Shown one piece after another: positions 62,871 through 64,000 of a stretch of DNA of 64,000 nucleotides. Source of the DNA: Bathymodiolus brooksi (taxonomy: Eukaryota > Mollusca > Bivalvia > Mytilida > Modiolidae); the NCBI GenBank assembly GCA_963680875.1, contig OY804577.1:146462196-146526195 (forward strand), in the 5' to 3' direction. The notes under the pieces are model-generated. The model was given only the letters and a program-made list of their open reading frames with translations. It was not told where the DNA came from and did no database searches. Position numbers and translations under genes: made by a program. Every line of letters begins with the position of its first letter. The first letter of the stretch is position 1.

Positions 62871-64000
62871 CGGACCTGGTTTCTATGTCAGTGTATAACT
62901 AGTACTGATATCAGTGGCTTAACCAGTAAAAGTTTCCAGATTTCCACGGTCCTGGTTTCTGTCAGTGTATAACTAGTACTGATATCAGTGGCTTAACCAG
63001 TAAAAGTCTCCATATTTCCACGGTCCTGGTTTCTATGTCAGTGTATAACTAGTACTGATATCAGTGGCTTAACCAGTAAAAGTCTCCAGATTTCCACGGT
63101 CCTGGTTTCTATGTCAGTGTATAACTAGTACTGATATCAGTGGCTTAACCAGTAAAAGTCTCCAGATTTCCACGGTCTTGGTTTCTATGTCAGTGTATAA
63201 CTAGTACTGATATCAGTGGCTTAACCAGTAAAAGTCTCCAGATTTCCACGGTCCTGGTTTCTATGTCAGTGTATAACTATTATTGATAGCAGTGGCTTAA
63301 CCAGTAAAAGTCTCCAGATTTTCACAGTCCTGGTTTCTAGGTCAGTGTATAACTAGTACTGATATCAGTGGCTTAACTAGTAAAAGTCTCCAGATTTCCA
63401 CGGTCCTGGTTCCTAGGTCAGTGTATAACTAGTACTGATATCAGTGGCTTAACCAGTAAAAGTCTCCAGATTTCCACGGTCCTGGTTTCTATGTCAGTGT
63501 ATAACTAGTACTGATATCAGTGGCTTAACTAGTAAAAGTCTCCAGATTTCTACGGTCATGGTTTCTAGGTCAGTGTATAACTAGTACTGATATCAGTGGC
63601 TTAACCAGTAAAAGTCTCCAGATTTCCACCGTCCTGGTTTCTATGTCAGTGTATAACTAGTACTGATATCAGTGTCTTAACCAGTAAAAGTCTCCAGATT
63701 TCCACGGTCCTGGTTTCTAGGTCAGTGTATAACTAGTACTGATATCAGTGGCTTAACCAGTAAAAGTCTCCAGATTTCCACGGTCCTGGTTTCTATGTCA
63801 GTGTATAACTAGTACTGATATCAGTGGCTTAACTAGTAAAAGTCTCCAGATTTCCACGGTCCTGGTTTCTATGTCAGTGTATAACTAATACTGATATCAG
63901 TGGCTTAACCAGTAAAAGTCTCCAGATTTCCATGGTCTTGGTTTCTATGTCAGTGTATAACTAGTACTGATATCAGTGGCTTAACCAGTAAAAGTCTCCA
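62871..64000. repeat. Right-end higher-order unit 5 (partial, cut by window)
   Basis: This repeats 60,077 onward at 2,794 bp up to the last base: AAGTTTCCAG, CTCCATATTTCC, CACGGTCTTGG, ATTATTGATAGC at 63,279, CTTAACTAG monomers, CACCGTCC, GTGTCTTAACC, CTAATACTG and CATGGTCTTGG. The duplicated stretch starts upstream of the marker, near 62,670. The array clearly continues to the right of the window. Confidence 0.85.

Larger units (their letters stand above)
1..64000. repeat. Satellite DNA array, 76-bp monomer, head-to-tail
   Basis: The entire window is made of one 76-bp monomer repeated in direct orientation, roughly 850 copies. Taking the monomer to begin at TAACTAGTAC, it runs through the palindromic core, then GGCTTAACCAGTAAAAG, TCTCCAGATTTCCACGG, TCCTGGTTTCTATG and TCAGTGTA. 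Most copies differ from this by zero to three bases. Common indel variants are 74 bp (TTCTGTCAG in place of TTCTATGTCAG) or 74 bp by loss of AA in CAGTAAAAG; 72-bp and 65-bp forms also occur. No unique sequence interrupts the array and neither edge is reached. Long homogeneous arrays of this kind are known from eukaryotic centromeres, pericentromeres, subtelomeres and sex or B chromosomes. Which of these applies cannot be seen here, and I do not recognise the family. The array is non-coding: 76 is not a multiple of 3 and stop triplets occur on both strands in each monomer. Confidence 0.98.

Noticed and set aside
1..64000. Open reading frames on either strand
   Set aside because: The monomer is 76 bp, so the frame shifts each repeat, and TAA, TAG and TGA occur in the first 15 bases and again on the reverse strand. 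No frame can stay open for more than a few monomers, and short open stretches have no other sign of coding.
1..64000. CRISPR array
   Set aside because: Repeats are directly adjacent with no unique spacers between constant repeats; variation is scattered point change within the monomer, which is the pattern of a satellite.
1..64000. CENP-B box
   Set aside because: The monomer has one CpG, in CCACGG, and nothing resembling the TTCG...CGGG pattern of the CENP-B box, on either strand.
1..64000. Transposable element or retroelement insertion
   Set aside because: I found no break in the monomer pattern, terminal repeat, poly-A tract or target-site duplication anywhere in the window.
1..64000. Inverted blocks of satellite
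   Set aside because: All monomers read in the same orientation; I saw no segment with the reverse-complement monomer.
1..64000. Naming the species from the satellite
   Set aside because: I do not recognise the monomer, and base composition alone does not point to a lineage, so any name would be a guess.

Overview
The whole 64,000-base window is one uninterrupted tandem array of a satellite DNA. The consensus monomer is 76 bp; a clean copy lies at 218-293. It is about 41% G+C and has a single CpG. By eye every base belongs to the array, roughly 850 monomers, all in the same orientation. I see no unique sequence, gene, RNA gene, transposon or spacer in it. Both ends are cut by the window, so the true array is longer. 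An array this long and homogeneous, with layered higher-order repeats (HORs), points to heterochromatin of a eukaryotic chromosome (centromeric, pericentromeric, subtelomeric or a sex/B chromosome). I do not recognise the satellite family and cannot name the organism.

The array cannot code. 76 is one more than a multiple of 3, so a reading frame shifts at every monomer, and the monomer carries stop triplets on both strands. The most distinctive element inside the monomer is a perfect 12-bp palindrome, ACTGATATCAGT, overlapping ScaI- and EcoRV-type sites and next to an ACTAGT site.

The real content is the order of variant monomers, which act as markers. From left to right: (1) about 1-5638 and from 5639 on, a 3.2-kb stretch repeated at exactly 5,638 bp with no difference seen; (2) about 7,030-19,300, two head-to-tail copies of a 6,135-bp unit; (3) about 19,200-23,880, a 17-monomer HOR (1,286 bp), then a third, partly altered copy of the left-end block at 21.5-23.9 kb, 16,256 bp from its source; (4) about 26.9-29.5 kb, a fresh 1,292-bp (17-monomer) duplication; (5) about 28,243-37,480, two head-to-tail copies of a 4,618-bp unit (61 monomers, nine of them 74 bp); (6) about 38.4-50.1 kb, a run of HOR units whose length changes from 24 to 11 monomers, including a 3,026-bp duplication of a 13+11 set; (7) about 51.2-64.0 kb, four full units and one partial unit of 2.5-3.3 kb marked by shared private variants, still repeating at the right edge.

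The window is therefore a record of recent and nested unequal exchange in a satellite rather than a set of genes. Coordinates of block edges are approximate because flanking monomers are nearly identical; repeat periods were measured between rare variants and are exact to the base where stated.
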